NCBI GenBank assembly: GCA_051295955.1
Contig: JBPDWA010000002.1
Location: forward strand, 337,175 to 401,174
Length of the DNA stretch: 64,000 nt
DNA from: Enterococcus faecalis_A
GTDB taxonomy: Bacteria; Bacillota; Bacilli; Lactobacillales; Enterococcaceae
Reading direction: 5' to 3'
A program made the position numbers and the translations under genes. Positions 8,052 through 17,490 of this stretch are shown here, in pieces (position 1 is the first letter of the stretch; each line of letters starts with the position of its first letter). The notes beneath the pieces were generated by a model. The model ran no database searches. It saw nothing but the letters and a program-made list of their open reading frames with translations, and was not told where the DNA came from.

Positions 8052-8456
8052 ATGCCTTATTTAGAGTTTGCAGAGTTTAAAAAGTTAACCAACAAAGGCG
8101 ATGACTACAAGACAACATATGACCAGTACTTGTTAAAGTCAGAGGCTGTGATGGATAACATCACAAATTATTTTTATCAGGTTACCGATATTAACAGTGA
8201 TCCTATCAATTTTAGAGTGCAACAGTTTAAACGTGCGTTATGCGCTCAGATTATCTACTTTGGTGAGCTGGAAGCCGATACCTATGAGAGTATCAATAAC
8301 ACGCCGCAAACCTTTTCAGCAGGGCGTACTAGCGTTTCAAATGCCAGCCGGTATAATCCGTCTGGCGAAAATGAGAGCAAGTCTCTAATAACGGAGGATG
8401 CCTATATTTATTTGGAGGGTACAGGGTTGTTGTATCGGGGGGTGCCATCATGGTAA
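8052..8456 (+). CDS. Phage head-tail connector protein
   Basis: A 134-residue protein in the position of the gp6/gp15-type adaptor that docks on the portal after packaging. It is mostly helical in the first half (LTNKGDDYKTTYDQYLLKSEAVMDNI; FKRALCAQIIYFGELE) with a Ser/Asn-rich linker and short C-terminal part, as in A118-like connectors. Good GGAGG ribosome site at 8041. It overlaps the next gene by 7 bp. Confidence 0.72.
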   Translation: MPYLEFAEFKKLTNKGDDYKTTYDQYLLKSEAVMDNITNYFYQVTDINSDPINFRVQQFKRALCAQIIYFGELEADTYESINNTPQTFSAGRTSVSNASRYNPSGENESKSLITEDAYIYLEGTGLLYRGVPSW

Positions 8457-8791
8457 TGCCTAAACCACCTAAAAAGTTTTTAGTCGATAGCTTTGTCTAT
8501 CGAGAATATTTAGGTGAGGGAGACTATAACAAACCAATTTACGGCAACTATATTGCAATAAGCGATTGCCGGATAGACCGTACCCCACAATATACAGCAG
8601 GTACTAACGGGAAACAATTGCTCTATAATGCAGTGATTTTTTGCTATAACGGACTTACATCTCCGTTAGAAAGCTTTAAAGAGCAATCACTGGTTATCTA
8701 CGACGGGAAAGAACACATCATTACTAAAGCAATACCAGTCACTGAGGCTTATACAAACGAGATTTATTCTTATGAGCTGGAGGTGGTTTGA
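8450..8791 (+). CDS. Minor capsid/head-tail joining protein 1
   Basis: A 113-residue beta-rich protein (KFLVDSFVYREYLGE...YSYELEVV) resembling the 'minor capsid protein' family found second among the four small genes between capsid and tail tube in A118-type phages; probably the head-tail stopper. Alternative ATG at 8456. It ends with TGATG, overlapping the next start. Confidence 0.7.
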   Translation: MVMPKPPKKFLVDSFVYREYLGEGDYNKPIYGNYIAISDCRIDRTPQYTAGTNGKQLLYNAVIFCYNGLTSPLESFKEQSLVIYDGKEHIITKAIPVTEAYTNEIYSYELEVV

Positions 8792-9120
8792 TGGGCGTTA
8801 CCATTAAGGTTGATTTGGGTGGAGTGCAACGCAAATTAAGCAATCAAAACATCAAACGAGGCCAATATGCTTTAGCTAACCAGGCATTGGCTGATATGTT
8901 GCCATTTGTGCCTAGAAAAGAAGGAACATTACGGCAAAGTAGTTATGTATCAAGCGTTAACTCGATCATTTTTAATACGCCGTATGCTAAAAGACAATTT
9001 TATTTAAAAGGACGGAATTACTCTACGCCGGGTACAGGCCCTAGATGGGATTTGAAAGCAAAATCTATGTATTTGCCTAAATGGGAGAAAGCCTTTTTGA
9101 AAGGAGCTGGAATCATTTAA
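8791..9120 (+). CDS. Minor capsid/head-tail joining protein 2
   Basis: A 109-residue protein (VTIKVDLGGVQRKLS...PRKEGTLRQSS...TPGTGPRWD) matching the pattern of the 'minor capsid protein 2' family, the HK97-gp10-like tail-completion protein. ATG 8791 is preferred to the upstream TTG 8788: the ribosome site GGAGGTGG (8780-8787) precedes it. It is coupled to the upstream gene through TGATG and to the downstream one through TAATG. Confidence 0.7.
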   Translation: MGVTIKVDLGGVQRKLSNQNIKRGQYALANQALADMLPFVPRKEGTLRQSSYVSSVNSIIFNTPYAKRQFYLKGRNYSTPGTGPRWDLKAKSMYLPKWEKAFLKGAGII

Positions 9121-9515
9121 TGGACTTTATCGATTGTGTCAAACATGCTATTAACGGAATTGGTGGACTTCCTTTACTCATCCGTAAAGGATATTTAGGG
9201 ACGGAGGAATCTCTAGTTATCTATCCACTCCCGGGAAGTGCTGCAACCCGTGAATATATGGATGGAGCAAAGGACATCAATTTAAATTACGAAATCGCAA
9301 TGAAATCTAAAGACGAAAAAAAACTTGAAGGAGCGTTGTGGCTCATTTCCGATTATTTAGACAACTTGCGAGATATTACAAGCACCGACAATAGTTTTAC
9401 ATTTAACAAATTGACCATAACGAGTAAGCCGTTTATCAATAATTATGATAATCAAGGCTGGCTCGTTTTTTTATTGAATTTTACCGCCAATATTACTACT
9501 AAGGAGGAGCTATAA
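9120..9515 (+). CDS. Tail terminator / minor capsid protein 3
   Basis: A 131-residue protein in the tail-terminator position, just before the tail tube. It shows an alpha/beta pattern (IDCVKHAINGIGG..., EESLVIYPLPGSA..., GWLVFLLNFTANITT) similar to the third small minor-capsid family of A118-like phages. The start is ATG 9120, which shares its A with the previous stop codon; the in-frame upstream TTG/ATG would extend into the preceding gene and looks unlikely. Confidence 0.68.
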   Translation: MDFIDCVKHAINGIGGLPLLIRKGYLGTEESLVIYPLPGSAATREYMDGAKDINLNYEIAMKSKDEKKLEGALWLISDYLDNLRDITSTDNSFTFNKLTITSKPFINNYDNQGWLVFLLNFTANITTKEEL

Positions 9516-9964
9516 TGGCAAGATTAAAAAATGCGCTGCGTGGTCATTTTATTGCACCATGGAAAAATACAGACACGGAGGCACCAACTGATGGTTGGTT
9601 AGAGTTAGCGAAATGGATATCAAGTGTGTCAGATGATACAGACGAAGAAACAGATGATACGGGGTATTACGATGGGGATGGAACAAAAGAGACAACAGTA
9701 ACTGGCGTGAGTGGGGCATATACCTTTGAAGGATCGTACGATGCAGAAGATGCTGCTCAAGCTTTCGTTGCAGGATTAAAATACAAACTTGGGGATGACC
9801 GTAAAGTGTGGCATCGTGTAGTTTCTGCAGACGGAGCAAAAGAATGGGTAGGTGTGGCCACTGTGTCTGACATCAAAGCGGGAGCCGGGGACGCCACAGA
9901 ATACGAAGATTTCGGATGTAAAATCACGTACAATCAATTGCCAAAAGAAAAACCATCAAAATGA
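9515..9964 (+). CDS. Major tail (tube) protein
   Basis: A 149-residue tube subunit: ARLKNALRGHFIAPWKN, an acidic central part (DDTDEETDDTGYYDGDGTKE) and the typical ending WVGVATVSDIKAGAGDATEYEDFGCKITYN. It has a strong AAGGAGG ribosome site. The stop TGA sits in AAATGA, where the last Lys codon can slip back one base into the frame of the FN3 domain that follows. Confidence 0.85.
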   Translation: MARLKNALRGHFIAPWKNTDTEAPTDGWLELAKWISSVSDDTDEETDDTGYYDGDGTKETTVTGVSGAYTFEGSYDAEDAAQAFVAGLKYKLGDDRKVWHRVVSADGAKEWVGVATVSDIKAGAGDATEYEDFGCKITYNQLPKEKPSK

Positions 9965-10245
9965 CGCCCGGCGCTCCAACTATTCGCGTTGTAGCCAACT
10001 CTGGTGCGGTTAATTACACAATTACCGACCCAGAGGGAGCGACGGATATTACGGGCTACAAACTATCTTATAAGTTGACCATTCAGTTGAAACAGAGGTC
10101 AACAAAAGAGGTTACAGCTAAAACAGGCGTGATTGATAGTCTGGCAAACGGATCAGAGTATCAGTTTAAAGCGCAAGCTAAAAACGCTAATGGCTATGGT
10201 GACTTTAGTGAGGTAGTCACAGCAACACCAACAGAACAACAGTAG
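9958..10245 (+). CDS. Fibronectin type III extension of tail tube protein, -1 frame
   Basis: About 95 residues form an FN3 domain: PGAPTIRVVANSGAVNYTIT, GYKLSYKL, ANGSEYQFKAQAKNANGYGD, and the G-strand FSEVVTATP. The nominal ATG 9961 overlaps the tail stop (ATGA) but has no ribosome site, so either stop-start coupling or a -1 slip on A_AAA (9958-9961) must feed it. Slippage gives PSKMTPGAPT. A hairpin is possible just beyond (GCT/AGC with CAAC/GTTG, about 9972-9995). SPP1 and other siphoviruses append FN3 to a share of tail subunits by recoding. Confidence 0.72.
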   Translation, partial: KMTPGAPTIRVVANSGAVNYTITDPEGATDITGYKLSYKLTIQLKQRSTKEVTAKTGVIDSLANGSEYQFKAQAKNANGYGDFSEVVTATPTEQQ

Positions 10246-10267
10246 AGGGGCTTAGGCTCCTCTTTTT
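10243..10267 (+). terminator. Terminator-like hairpin after tail tube/FN3 gene
   Basis: AGAGG (10244-10248) plus GC pair with GC plus CCTCT (10259-10263), loop TTAG, then TTTTT. It probably attenuates expression of downstream tail genes relative to the tube protein. Confidence 0.55.
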
Positions 10268-10287
10268 AAATACGAGGAGGATGAACA

Positions 10288-10653
10288 ATGGCAGTTATTA
10301 AATTACAAAGTACGTTTATTGAATTCCCATTTCAGAATGCAGAAGGGGAAGAAGTACTAAATCTAAAGTTTGATACATCTGATAAAAATTTAAAAAAATT
10401 GTCAGTTACCGTAAAAGAGTTAAAGAAAAAAACGGAAGAATTAAAAGAAAAAGACACTCTATCCGAGAAAGAAGTAAAACAGTTCATCAAAGATAGTGTA
10501 GATACTATTTTTGGACAAGGATCATTTGACGCTATGTATCAATTATCTCCTTCTCTTGTGATCGTCACCGATTATTTTTTCCAAATGGCGGAAGGTGTTT
10601 TTGAGGAATGTAATGAAGATAAGTATAAAGAAAAAATGGAAAAATACTTATAA
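10288..10653 (+). CDS. Tail assembly chaperone-type protein
   Basis: A 121-residue protein with a short beta-rich start, then a Lys/Glu coiled region (about residues 38-62) and a helical C-terminus (FGQGSFDAMYQLSPSLVIVTDYFFQMAEGVFEEC). It occupies the gpG-like chaperone position between tail tube and tape measure. The next gene starts downstream in its own right; I saw no obvious slippery site joining the two. Confidence 0.62.
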   Translation: MAVIKLQSTFIEFPFQNAEGEEVLNLKFDTSDKNLKKLSVTVKELKKKTEELKEKDTLSEKEVKQFIKDSVDTIFGQGSFDAMYQLSPSLVIVTDYFFQMAEGVFEECNEDKYKEKMEKYL

Positions 10654-10668
10654 ATGGGAGTGAGCATT

Positions 10669-11244
10669 ATGCTTTCTCTGTCTTATCGGCCCAACAAACA
10701 AGTAGAAATAGAAGGTCAGCTTTTTGAAATAAACTTATCATTTGACAATATCCTAAAACTTATCGACATGTTAAACGATTCGGAGCTATCAGATAAGTAC
10801 AAAGTCATTTTAGGCACAAACATGCTGTTTGGTGTGTCTTTTTTATTTCCGTTTGATCGACTTCAAGAAATTTTCACCACAGTTTTCTACACATATATTG
10901 CGAAAGAAACGAGTGAAACAGTTGAAACGGATATACAAGGAAATCCTATGCCACCAAGGTATAGGGAAGATCAAGCAAGTAACTACTCTCTGAGATATGA
11001 TGCTGACTACATTTTCGCGTCATTCTACCAAGCCTATCAAATCGACCTCATCGATCAACAAGGAAAGCTAAGTTGGGAAAAATTCAACGCATTATTGATG
11101 GGATTACCAAAGGATACAAAATTTAAAGAAGTAATGGAAATTCGAACGTGGACTCCTTATAAAGGCTGTTCAAAAGAAGAAAAAAACAGAATGAAAAAAT
11201 TGCAAAAATTATATGCGCTACCAGAGAAAGTAGGTGAGAGTTGA
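10669..11244 (+). CDS. Phage Gp15-family tail protein (second chaperone position)
   Basis: A 191-residue protein with the Gp15 family pattern: LSLSYRPNKQVEIEG..., NILKLIDMLNDSELSDKYKVILG..., YDADYIFASFYQAYQIDLID..., WEKFNALLMGLPKDTKFKEVMEIR. ATG 10669 is chosen because GGAGTGAG lies just before it, while ATG 10654 has no ribosome site. It ends in TTGATG, overlapping the tape measure start. Confidence 0.75.
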   Translation: MLSLSYRPNKQVEIEGQLFEINLSFDNILKLIDMLNDSELSDKYKVILGTNMLFGVSFLFPFDRLQEIFTTVFYTYIAKETSETVETDIQGNPMPPRYREDQASNYSLRYDADYIFASFYQAYQIDLIDQQGKLSWEKFNALLMGLPKDTKFKEVMEIRTWTPYKGCSKEEKNRMKKLQKLYALPEKVGES

Positions 11245-13469
11245 TGTCAGACGGACAAATAGTCATTGAGGTAATTATGGACGATAAGAGTGTCCGCAGT
11301 GGAACAGCCAAAATTGATTCTTCCATCGGAAGTTTATCGAGAAGCGGGGAGCGAGCTTCTCTTAGCATTGGTAAAATTGCCACATCAATAGGTCTTGTAA
11401 AAGTAGCTGGAAAAGCATTTGATCTTTTAAAAAGTTCGGTTGGAAGTGCAGTAGATCGATTTGATACGCTACAAAAATTTCCAAAAGTAATGGAATCTTT
11501 AGGGTATAGCACTGAACAATCAGCTAAGTCATCAAAAAAATTATCTGATGGAATTGAAGGCTTACCTACCACCTTACAAGATGTTGTGGCTCATACACAA
11601 CAAATGACTTCAATTACTGGAGACTTAGACAAATCAACAGACACTGTATTAGCCTTGAATAATGCCTTTTTGGCCTCGGGAGCATCTACAGCTGATGCAG
11701 AAAGAGGAATGCAACAGTACAATCAAATGCTTTCTACTGGTCAAGTTGATTTAATGTCATGGCGAACACTCCAAGAAACAATGCCTCTTGCACTCCAAAA
11801 GACAGCAGAAGCTATGGGATTTGTAGGGAAATCCGCTCAAACAGATTTGTATAACGCCTTAAAAAACGGAACGGTTACTTTTGATCAATTCCAAGATAAA
11901 CTGATTCAGCTAGGAACAGGTACAGGAATGTTAGCTGATTTAGCAAAAAAAAATAGTTTGGGCATCAAAACGTCATTTGTAAATTTAAGAAATTCCATCA
12001 CTAAAGGGTTAGCGAATGTCCTAACAAAATTTGACGAAGTCATCCAAAAACTTACGGGGAAAAGTATTGCACAGAATATTGATAGTTTAAAAGGAATCAT
12101 CAATAAAATTTTTAATGATATTACGGCGAATGTGTACAAAGTGATTCCAACATTAGAAAATTTAAAGAATCTTTTTGTTGGTGTATATAATGAATTGTCA
12201 GAGCATTGGACATTGATCGCACCAATTTTAGCTGGTGTAGCAGCTGGATTTGCTGTTTTTGGCGCAATAACGATAAGTATTTGGGTTTACAATACAGCGA
12301 TATCTATTGCTGCAACTGTAACTGGAGCTTTTACTGCCGCTCTAGCATTTTTATTATCTCCAATTGGTTTGATTGTAATAGCAATTGGTACACTTGTAGC
12401 AATCGGCACAGCGTTGTATATGAATTGGACTACAATTAAAGAATCTGCTATTTCAATTTGGACAACTATTAGTGATTTTTTTAGTACAGTGTTGAATGCA
12501 ATAGGTACCTTTTTTTTAAATTCTTGGGCTACAATTTCATTATTTTTATCTCAAACATGGGGAAATATATCGTCTGCAGCTTCAAGCATTTGGAGTAGTA
12601 TAGGTTCTTTTATAGAGAATATTATTGAAAGTATATCAAACAATATAACAACAGTCTGGAATACTATACTAGGATTTTTAACATCAATTTTTAATAAAAT
12701 TTCATCAAATGTTTTTACTGTTTGGAATGGTATATTTGATTTTTTAAGAGGTTTAGTCAATGGAATATGGAATATAATGAATAGCGTGTTTAGCTCTATA
12801 TTAAATATTGTAACAACTATATGGAACAATATAAAAAGCGCAATATCTATGCCAATTGAAGCGGCAAAAAATACTGTCATGAGCGTTGTGGATTCAATAA
12901 AAAGAGTTCTAATGTCCATTGCAAATATTAATCTTTTTGATGCAGGGAAAGCAATTATCAATGGCTTCTTGAAAGGGCTTAAAAGTGCTTTTAAAGAAGT
13001 CAAGGATTTTGTTGGTGGCATTGCTGATTGGATATCAAAACACAAGGGTCCGATTTCTTATGATAAAAAATTATTAATCACTCATGGACAAGCAATTATG
13101 CAAAGTCTAAATAATGGCCTAGTAAATGGCTTTCAACAGGTTCAGGATACTATTTCTGGCATTGCAAGTGAACTAAGCGACGGGGTAAATGTTGGCTTGA
13201 ATGTAAGAGCTTCAGACAATTTACTTTCATTACCAAAGATCACCCCGGAAGCAGCGCTAGGGGCATATGGACAAATGGCGAGCACATCGAGCATTGTTAA
13301 TAATTACTATACGACACGAAACAACGATGGCGTGCACTATCAACGTCCGATCATCATAGAAAACACTGTAGAACTAGACGGGCGGTCATTAGCTAAAGGT
13401 ACTGCTAAATTTACAGATGAAGAAATTAGAAGAACGACAAAATTACAAAACAAGATTAAAGGAGTGTAA
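11244..13469 (+). CDS. Tail tape measure protein
   Basis: A 741-residue protein that sets tail length. It has the TP901-type N-terminal domain (GIEGLPTTLQDVVAHTQQM...; GQVDLMSWRTLQETMPLALQKTAEAMG), then hydrophobic segments at about residues 325-395, then repeats of Trp-containing helices (residues about 400-530: W-x5-8-I/F-x2-I units such as TVWNGIFDFLRG). It ends with SKHKGPISYDKKLLITHG, a frequent tape-measure C-terminal motif. The length implies a tail of roughly 110 nm by the usual residues-to-length rule (inference). Confidence 0.92.
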   Translation: MSDGQIVIEVIMDDKSVRSGTAKIDSSIGSLSRSGERASLSIGKIATSIGLVKVAGKAFDLLKSSVGSAVDRFDTLQKFPKVMESLGYSTEQSAKSSKKLSDGIEGLPTTLQDVVAHTQQMTSITGDLDKSTDTVLALNNAFLASGASTADAERGMQQYNQMLSTGQVDLMSWRTLQETMPLALQKTAEAMGFVGKSAQTDLYNALKNGTVTFDQFQDKLIQLGTGTGMLADLAKKNSLGIKTSFVNLRNSITKGLANVLTKFDEVIQKLTGKSIAQNIDSLKGIINKIFNDITANVYKVIPTLENLKNLFVGVYNELSEHWTLIAPILAGVAAGFAVFGAITISIWVYNTAISIAATVTGAFTAALAFLLSPIGLIVIAIGTLVAIGTALYMNWTTIKESAISIWTTISDFFSTVLNAIGTFFLNSWATISLFLSQTWGNISSAASSIWSSIGSFIENIIESISNNITTVWNTILGFLTSIFNKISSNVFTVWNGIFDFLRGLVNGIWNIMNSVFSSILNIVTTIWNNIKSAISMPIEAAKNTVMSVVDSIKRVLMSIANINLFDAGKAIINGFLKGLKSAFKEVKDFVGGIADWISKHKGPISYDKKLLITHGQAIMQSLNNGLVNGFQQVQDTISGIASELSDGVNVGLNVRASDNLLSLPKITPEAALGAYGQMASTSSIVNNYYTTRNNDGVHYQRPIIIENTVELDGRSLAKGTAKFTDEEIRRTTKLQNKIKGV

Positions 13470-13472
13470 GGC

Positions 13473-14960
13473 ATGTCATTATCGGTACTCTTTGATGGAC
13501 ACGAGCTCTCCGAGTATTTAAATGTAAGTGTCGGGTTTGATAGAGGCATTGGACCTAACAAGTCAATATCCTTGCAAAAAAACGGCATTATGAGAGGGAA
13601 AGATTTTGTCTCAACAACAAATGATGATAAAACCATCACTATGCCTTTTGTGATGTGTAATGACTTAGGGATAAAGCGCAGAGAGCTAGCGAAGATTCTA
13701 GATGTGGACGAGCCAAAAGAGCTTATATTTGGTGACGAGCCTGACGTTTTTTACTATGCTTTACCATCTGATATCCCTAAGTTAGACGAGATACATTTTT
13801 TAGGGAAAGCCTCAATTGATTGGGTCATACCTGATGGAGTAGCTCATGCAAAGGAAACAAAAGAATTTACAGCTAAAATAAATAAGGATGGCATTTTAGA
13901 AATGACTGTAGCTAATGAAGGGACCGAGCCGGTCCCTATTTCTTTTGACGTCGATATTCATGCGGATAACGGCTATTTTTCGGCTGTGTCTGAGTATGGA
14001 GTAATGGAATTTGGAAATATTAAAGAAGTAGACGGCACAATGGTAGAAACGCCAAAAAGTAAAACATTAGTGGCTACAAATAACCTTAAGGACTGGGAAC
14101 AATGGCAAAAAGGGAACTACAACACGGAGAATCCAAAAAAAATATGCAACATGGAACTAGGGGTTCGTCAAGATTCTTTTAATACGGCCTTGGGCGATCT
14201 GATTGGTGAAATGCAAAAAGAAGGGAATGCTTCTGGGGGATTAAGATATGTGGATTTTGAATCCTCCCGAAATGTCTATTTGTGGTTTCGTTATTGGTTT
14301 GAAACTGCTTTGGTGGGACAAACAGGAACTTCTGGCATTAACTTAGTTTCTGAGGACGGAACACTTGTCTGCTCTCTCATTATTGAGAAATTAGATGCAT
14401 CAGGAAATACAGCGAGAGCTATTTTAAAAGTTGGTGGAGAAAATCCAAAACAATATGAGGTATTCCCTTTTCTTCCAACGCACTGGCGGAAAGATAACCC
14501 GATCACTTGGGAAGAAGGTGGCGGAGCGATGGATATCAGAAAAATTGGCGGAACCATCACTATGTTTTGGAACCACCGTTTTTACTCTTGTTACGTTCCG
14601 GAACTCGAGAATGTCAAAGTTTCCCGAGTAGAATTTTACGTTGGTCAATGGAATGGTCGTAATCTTACCAATCAAAAAGTAACACGAATGTATTTGCGCA
14701 GAATATCTGTTACTCAACTGAATGTAGAGGAATGGCAAGATAATCCAAATCGTTGGACAACCGGAGACCACTTGTTTATTGACGGGGAATCTAAACGTAA
14801 GCAATTTTATGTAAATGGACAAGTGTCATTACGTGATGAAGTGGTAGGTACAAAATACTTTAAAGTACCTTCGGGTGAAACGAAAATACAATTTTATTAT
14901 TCGGATTTTAGTCAACCAATACCAAGCGTGAGAGGCACAATTAGGGAGGCGTGGCAGTGA
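13473..14960 (+). CDS. Distal tail protein (Dit), long form
   Basis: A 495-residue hub protein joining tail tube to the adhesion device. The N-terminal 130 residues follow the Sipho_tail/Dit pattern (LFDGHELSEYLNVSVGF...; VMCNDLGIKRRELAKIL). The protein is nearly twice the minimal Dit length: residues about 190-440 form a jelly-roll-like insert with many Trp/Tyr (VYLWFRYWFETAL; NVKVSRVEFYVGQWNG), suggesting an evolved Dit with a carbohydrate-binding module. It overlaps the next gene by 4 bp. Confidence 0.82.
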   Translation: MSLSVLFDGHELSEYLNVSVGFDRGIGPNKSISLQKNGIMRGKDFVSTTNDDKTITMPFVMCNDLGIKRRELAKILDVDEPKELIFGDEPDVFYYALPSDIPKLDEIHFLGKASIDWVIPDGVAHAKETKEFTAKINKDGILEMTVANEGTEPVPISFDVDIHADNGYFSAVSEYGVMEFGNIKEVDGTMVETPKSKTLVATNNLKDWEQWQKGNYNTENPKKICNMELGVRQDSFNTALGDLIGEMQKEGNASGGLRYVDFESSRNVYLWFRYWFETALVGQTGTSGINLVSEDGTLVCSLIIEKLDASGNTARAILKVGGENPKQYEVFPFLPTHWRKDNPITWEEGGGAMDIRKIGGTITMFWNHRFYSCYVPELENVKVSRVEFYVGQWNGRNLTNQKVTRMYLRRISVTQLNVEEWQDNPNRWTTGDHLFIDGESKRKQFYVNGQVSLRDEVVGTKYFKVPSGETKIQFYYSDFSQPIPSVRGTIREAWQ

Positions 14961-17176
14961 TAACTATACCTAGAATTTATGTCCGTGATACTTATGATCA
15001 GGTGTTGCTTGCATTAGATGACGGGGACTATTTTAATGATCGGATGACCCGTTACCTTACAGGGAAAGCGGCAGTATTACAGTTGAGTATCCATAAAGAA
15101 GCAACAGATTACGAGATGATAAAAACTGGTAAGAAATTGTCATTTGTGGATCCAAAAACAAAGGAAGAATTTTGGCTCAATATTAGTGACGTGTCGCAAA
15201 ACGAAACAGAAATGACCATCCTTGCAACATCACTTAATTTAGAACTAAACAATGAGATCGTCGGACCTTATAAGACAAATGGAGCAGTCAGTTTTAAGGA
15301 TTATTTTGATATTTTAAATTTTGAAAAAGCAATGACCTTAACTATCAATGAGGTCTCAGATAAAAAGATTCTTTTGGAATGGGAAGGAAGCCAGAATAAA
15401 CTTGGACGTCTATTTTCTTTGGCTACGAAATTTGAGGCAGAAATTGAGTTTGTCACTAAGCTAAATAGAGATGGCTCCTTGAACGGGATTATTGTCAACG
15501 TTTATCGGGAACATAGTGATAAATACCAAGGGATTGGGCTTGATCGCCGGGGTACTGTGTTTCGATTTGGCGATGAAATAAAAACGATTAAAAAGCAAGA
15601 AAACGCGGATGATCTTTACACGGCTATTATCGCTACTGGAAAAGACGGCTTAACAATTAAGGACGTTGAGCATGAGGTGTTCGACGATAACGGCAATTTG
15701 TTATATTGCACCTATAAAACTGTTAAACCTAGCTTTCCGGATGTACGTAAAATTTATGCTCCTCAATCGAGAGAAAACTTTCGTTCTACGGTCTCCAAAG
15801 AGGATGGATGGATTGTAAATGAAGCTGGAGAAATGGAGTATACAAGCGCTGAAGCATTATACGGCTATATGCTATCAGAATTAAAGAAAAACTGCGTACC
15901 ACAAGTGACATGGGAGATTGAAGGATATATTGATGCACAAATTGGCGATAGTGTTCGGTTAGCCGATGATGGCTATCAACCAGAGCTATTGTTGGATGCT
16001 CGAATATCCGAGCAAACAATTTCCTATACGAATCCGACTATTAATAAATCTGTGTTTACAAATGTTGTAGAGATTGCCTCTCAAATCGATATCGACTTAC
16101 TAAACAAAATGCAAGCTTTAATTGATAAGAATAAAAAATATGAGTATCAACTGTTATCCTCTGATGGCACGATATTTAAAAACGGCGCTGGTAGTACAAC
16201 ATTAACAGCTCGTATTTTAGACGGCACAACAGACGTTACAAATAAGTTTACGATCCAATGGTACAAAAACGGCACAGAGCTTAGCAATGAGACAAGCATT
16301 ACTGTAACGGCAGCCGATGTGACAGATGGTAGGGCGGTCTATCGATATGAGGTTAAAGACCAAAGCGGCAATACCAGAGGAGGCACGGAGATTACTGCGG
16401 CTAATGTTAATGATGGATCGAAAAGCTCTACGATATCACCGAATCCACCACAGAATCCGACAACAGGACAGCAGTGGTGGAAGCAAAACGCTGATAACCT
16501 TGATGAAATTGAAGGTCTATATATTTGGGATGGTACGGAGTGGATCGCTCAAACAATACAACAAGGAGTGCTTAATATCGTAAAACTTAACGCTGTAGAT
16601 ATAACAGGGGCGCATATTGTTAATACCTTTAGTGTCCTTAGTGAGGGGTATACGTTAGATGGTACAACGGAGTTGCAAGATAGTAATGTAACTATTGATT
16701 TTACCGTGACGGAAACTGGACAGCATGGGTTTGCAAAATTACATCCAAGAGGAGTACAAGGCGTACTATACGACCGCAGTGGAAATGTACAAGAATCCTT
16801 TGATTTAAATTCTAGTTATTTAGCTCTTAGAGATAACCTAGGGCGTAGCGGCATGCTCACTGCAGAGATGATTCAAGATACCGGTTGGGTGCAGCTTACT
16901 GTTTTTATAGGGTCTGGTAAATTATGGGTCCGAAAATTTATGAATCGTACGATGTTATGGTTTGACGACTACGCCTGGAATGGGAGCGGTCAACAAGTAA
17001 TAGCAACCTTACCTGCCAAATTTAATCCTAATCGAGCACAAATGATTAACGTCGCAATCTGGAATGAGAGTTCTACACCAGAAAAGTTCCAGCTGAACGC
17101 AAATGGAACATTACAAAAGATAACTAATAACTCACAAACGCGATATATACGCACATTTGCGGAATTGTTTAAGTAG
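14957..17176 (+). CDS. Tail endopeptidase/tail-associated fibre protein (Tal-like)
   Basis: A 739-residue baseplate protein. The first 380 residues match the phage tail endopeptidase-type hub (ITIPRIYVRDTYDQVLLALDD, ...FSLATKFEAEIEFV..., QIGDSVRLADDGYQPELLLDARI). Residues about 400-490 look like an Ig-like domain (GTTDVTNKFTIQWYKNGTEL), followed by a Trp-rich linker and a beta-rich C-terminus suited to receptor contact. GTG 14957 is preferred to GTG 14951, because GGGAGG (14944-14949) needs the longer spacing. Confidence 0.8.
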   Translation: MITIPRIYVRDTYDQVLLALDDGDYFNDRMTRYLTGKAAVLQLSIHKEATDYEMIKTGKKLSFVDPKTKEEFWLNISDVSQNETEMTILATSLNLELNNEIVGPYKTNGAVSFKDYFDILNFEKAMTLTINEVSDKKILLEWEGSQNKLGRLFSLATKFEAEIEFVTKLNRDGSLNGIIVNVYREHSDKYQGIGLDRRGTVFRFGDEIKTIKKQENADDLYTAIIATGKDGLTIKDVEHEVFDDNGNLLYCTYKTVKPSFPDVRKIYAPQSRENFRSTVSKEDGWIVNEAGEMEYTSAEALYGYMLSELKKNCVPQVTWEIEGYIDAQIGDSVRLADDGYQPELLLDARISEQTISYTNPTINKSVFTNVVEIASQIDIDLLNKMQALIDKNKKYEYQLLSSDGTIFKNGAGSTTLTARILDGTTDVTNKFTIQWYKNGTELSNETSITVTAADVTDGRAVYRYEVKDQSGNTRGGTEITAANVNDGSKSSTISPNPPQNPTTGQQWWKQNADNLDEIEGLYIWDGTEWIAQTIQQGVLNIVKLNAVDITGAHIVNTFSVLSEGYTLDGTTELQDSNVTIDFTVTETGQHGFAKLHPRGVQGVLYDRSGNVQESFDLNSSYLALRDNLGRSGMLTAEMIQDTGWVQLTVFIGSGKLWVRKFMNRTMLWFDDYAWNGSGQQVIATLPAKFNPNRAQMINVAIWNESSTPEKFQLNANGTLQKITNNSQTRYIRTFAELFK

Positions 17177-17195
17177 AAAGGGAAGAAACAGTCAA

Positions 17196-17489
17196 ATGTT
17201 AGACGTTAAAGAGATAGCAGTCTACGCTGGGTCAATTATGACTATCATCGGTTTAATTGTGTATGTCGTTAAACCAGTCATTAGCAATTTCAACAAAATC
17301 ACCAAAAATTTAACGAAGATTACTCACAGTTTAGACTTGCTTAATAGAGATTTAGAGGCTAGTAAGACGGATAGAGAAGCTATCCATGACGAGCTAAAGA
17401 AGCACGATGAACGTCTGGATGCACACAACGAAAAACTTGTAGAGCATAAGGAACAAATAAGAACACTATTTAAAAATTGGGGAGATTAA
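17196..17489 (+). CDS. Phage membrane protein with coiled coil (holin-associated, XhlA-like)
   Basis: A 97-residue protein with an N-terminal membrane helix (residues about 8-29, IAVYAGSIMTIIGLIVYVV) and a long coiled coil to the end (about 35-95). It sits directly before the holin. XhlA/hemolysin-like partners of holins have this build. The start ATG 17196 follows AAAGGGAAG; upstream in-frame codons belong to the end of the tail gene. Confidence 0.65.
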   Translation: MLDVKEIAVYAGSIMTIIGLIVYVVKPVISNFNKITKNLTKITHSLDLLNRDLEASKTDREAIHDELKKHDERLDAHNEKLVEHKEQIRTLFKNWGD

Positions 17490-17490
17490 A

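Noticed and set aside
11906..12439. Short ORFs inside the tape measure gene
   Set aside because: They lie in other frames of a long, well-supported gene, have no ribosome sites and no recognisable domains.
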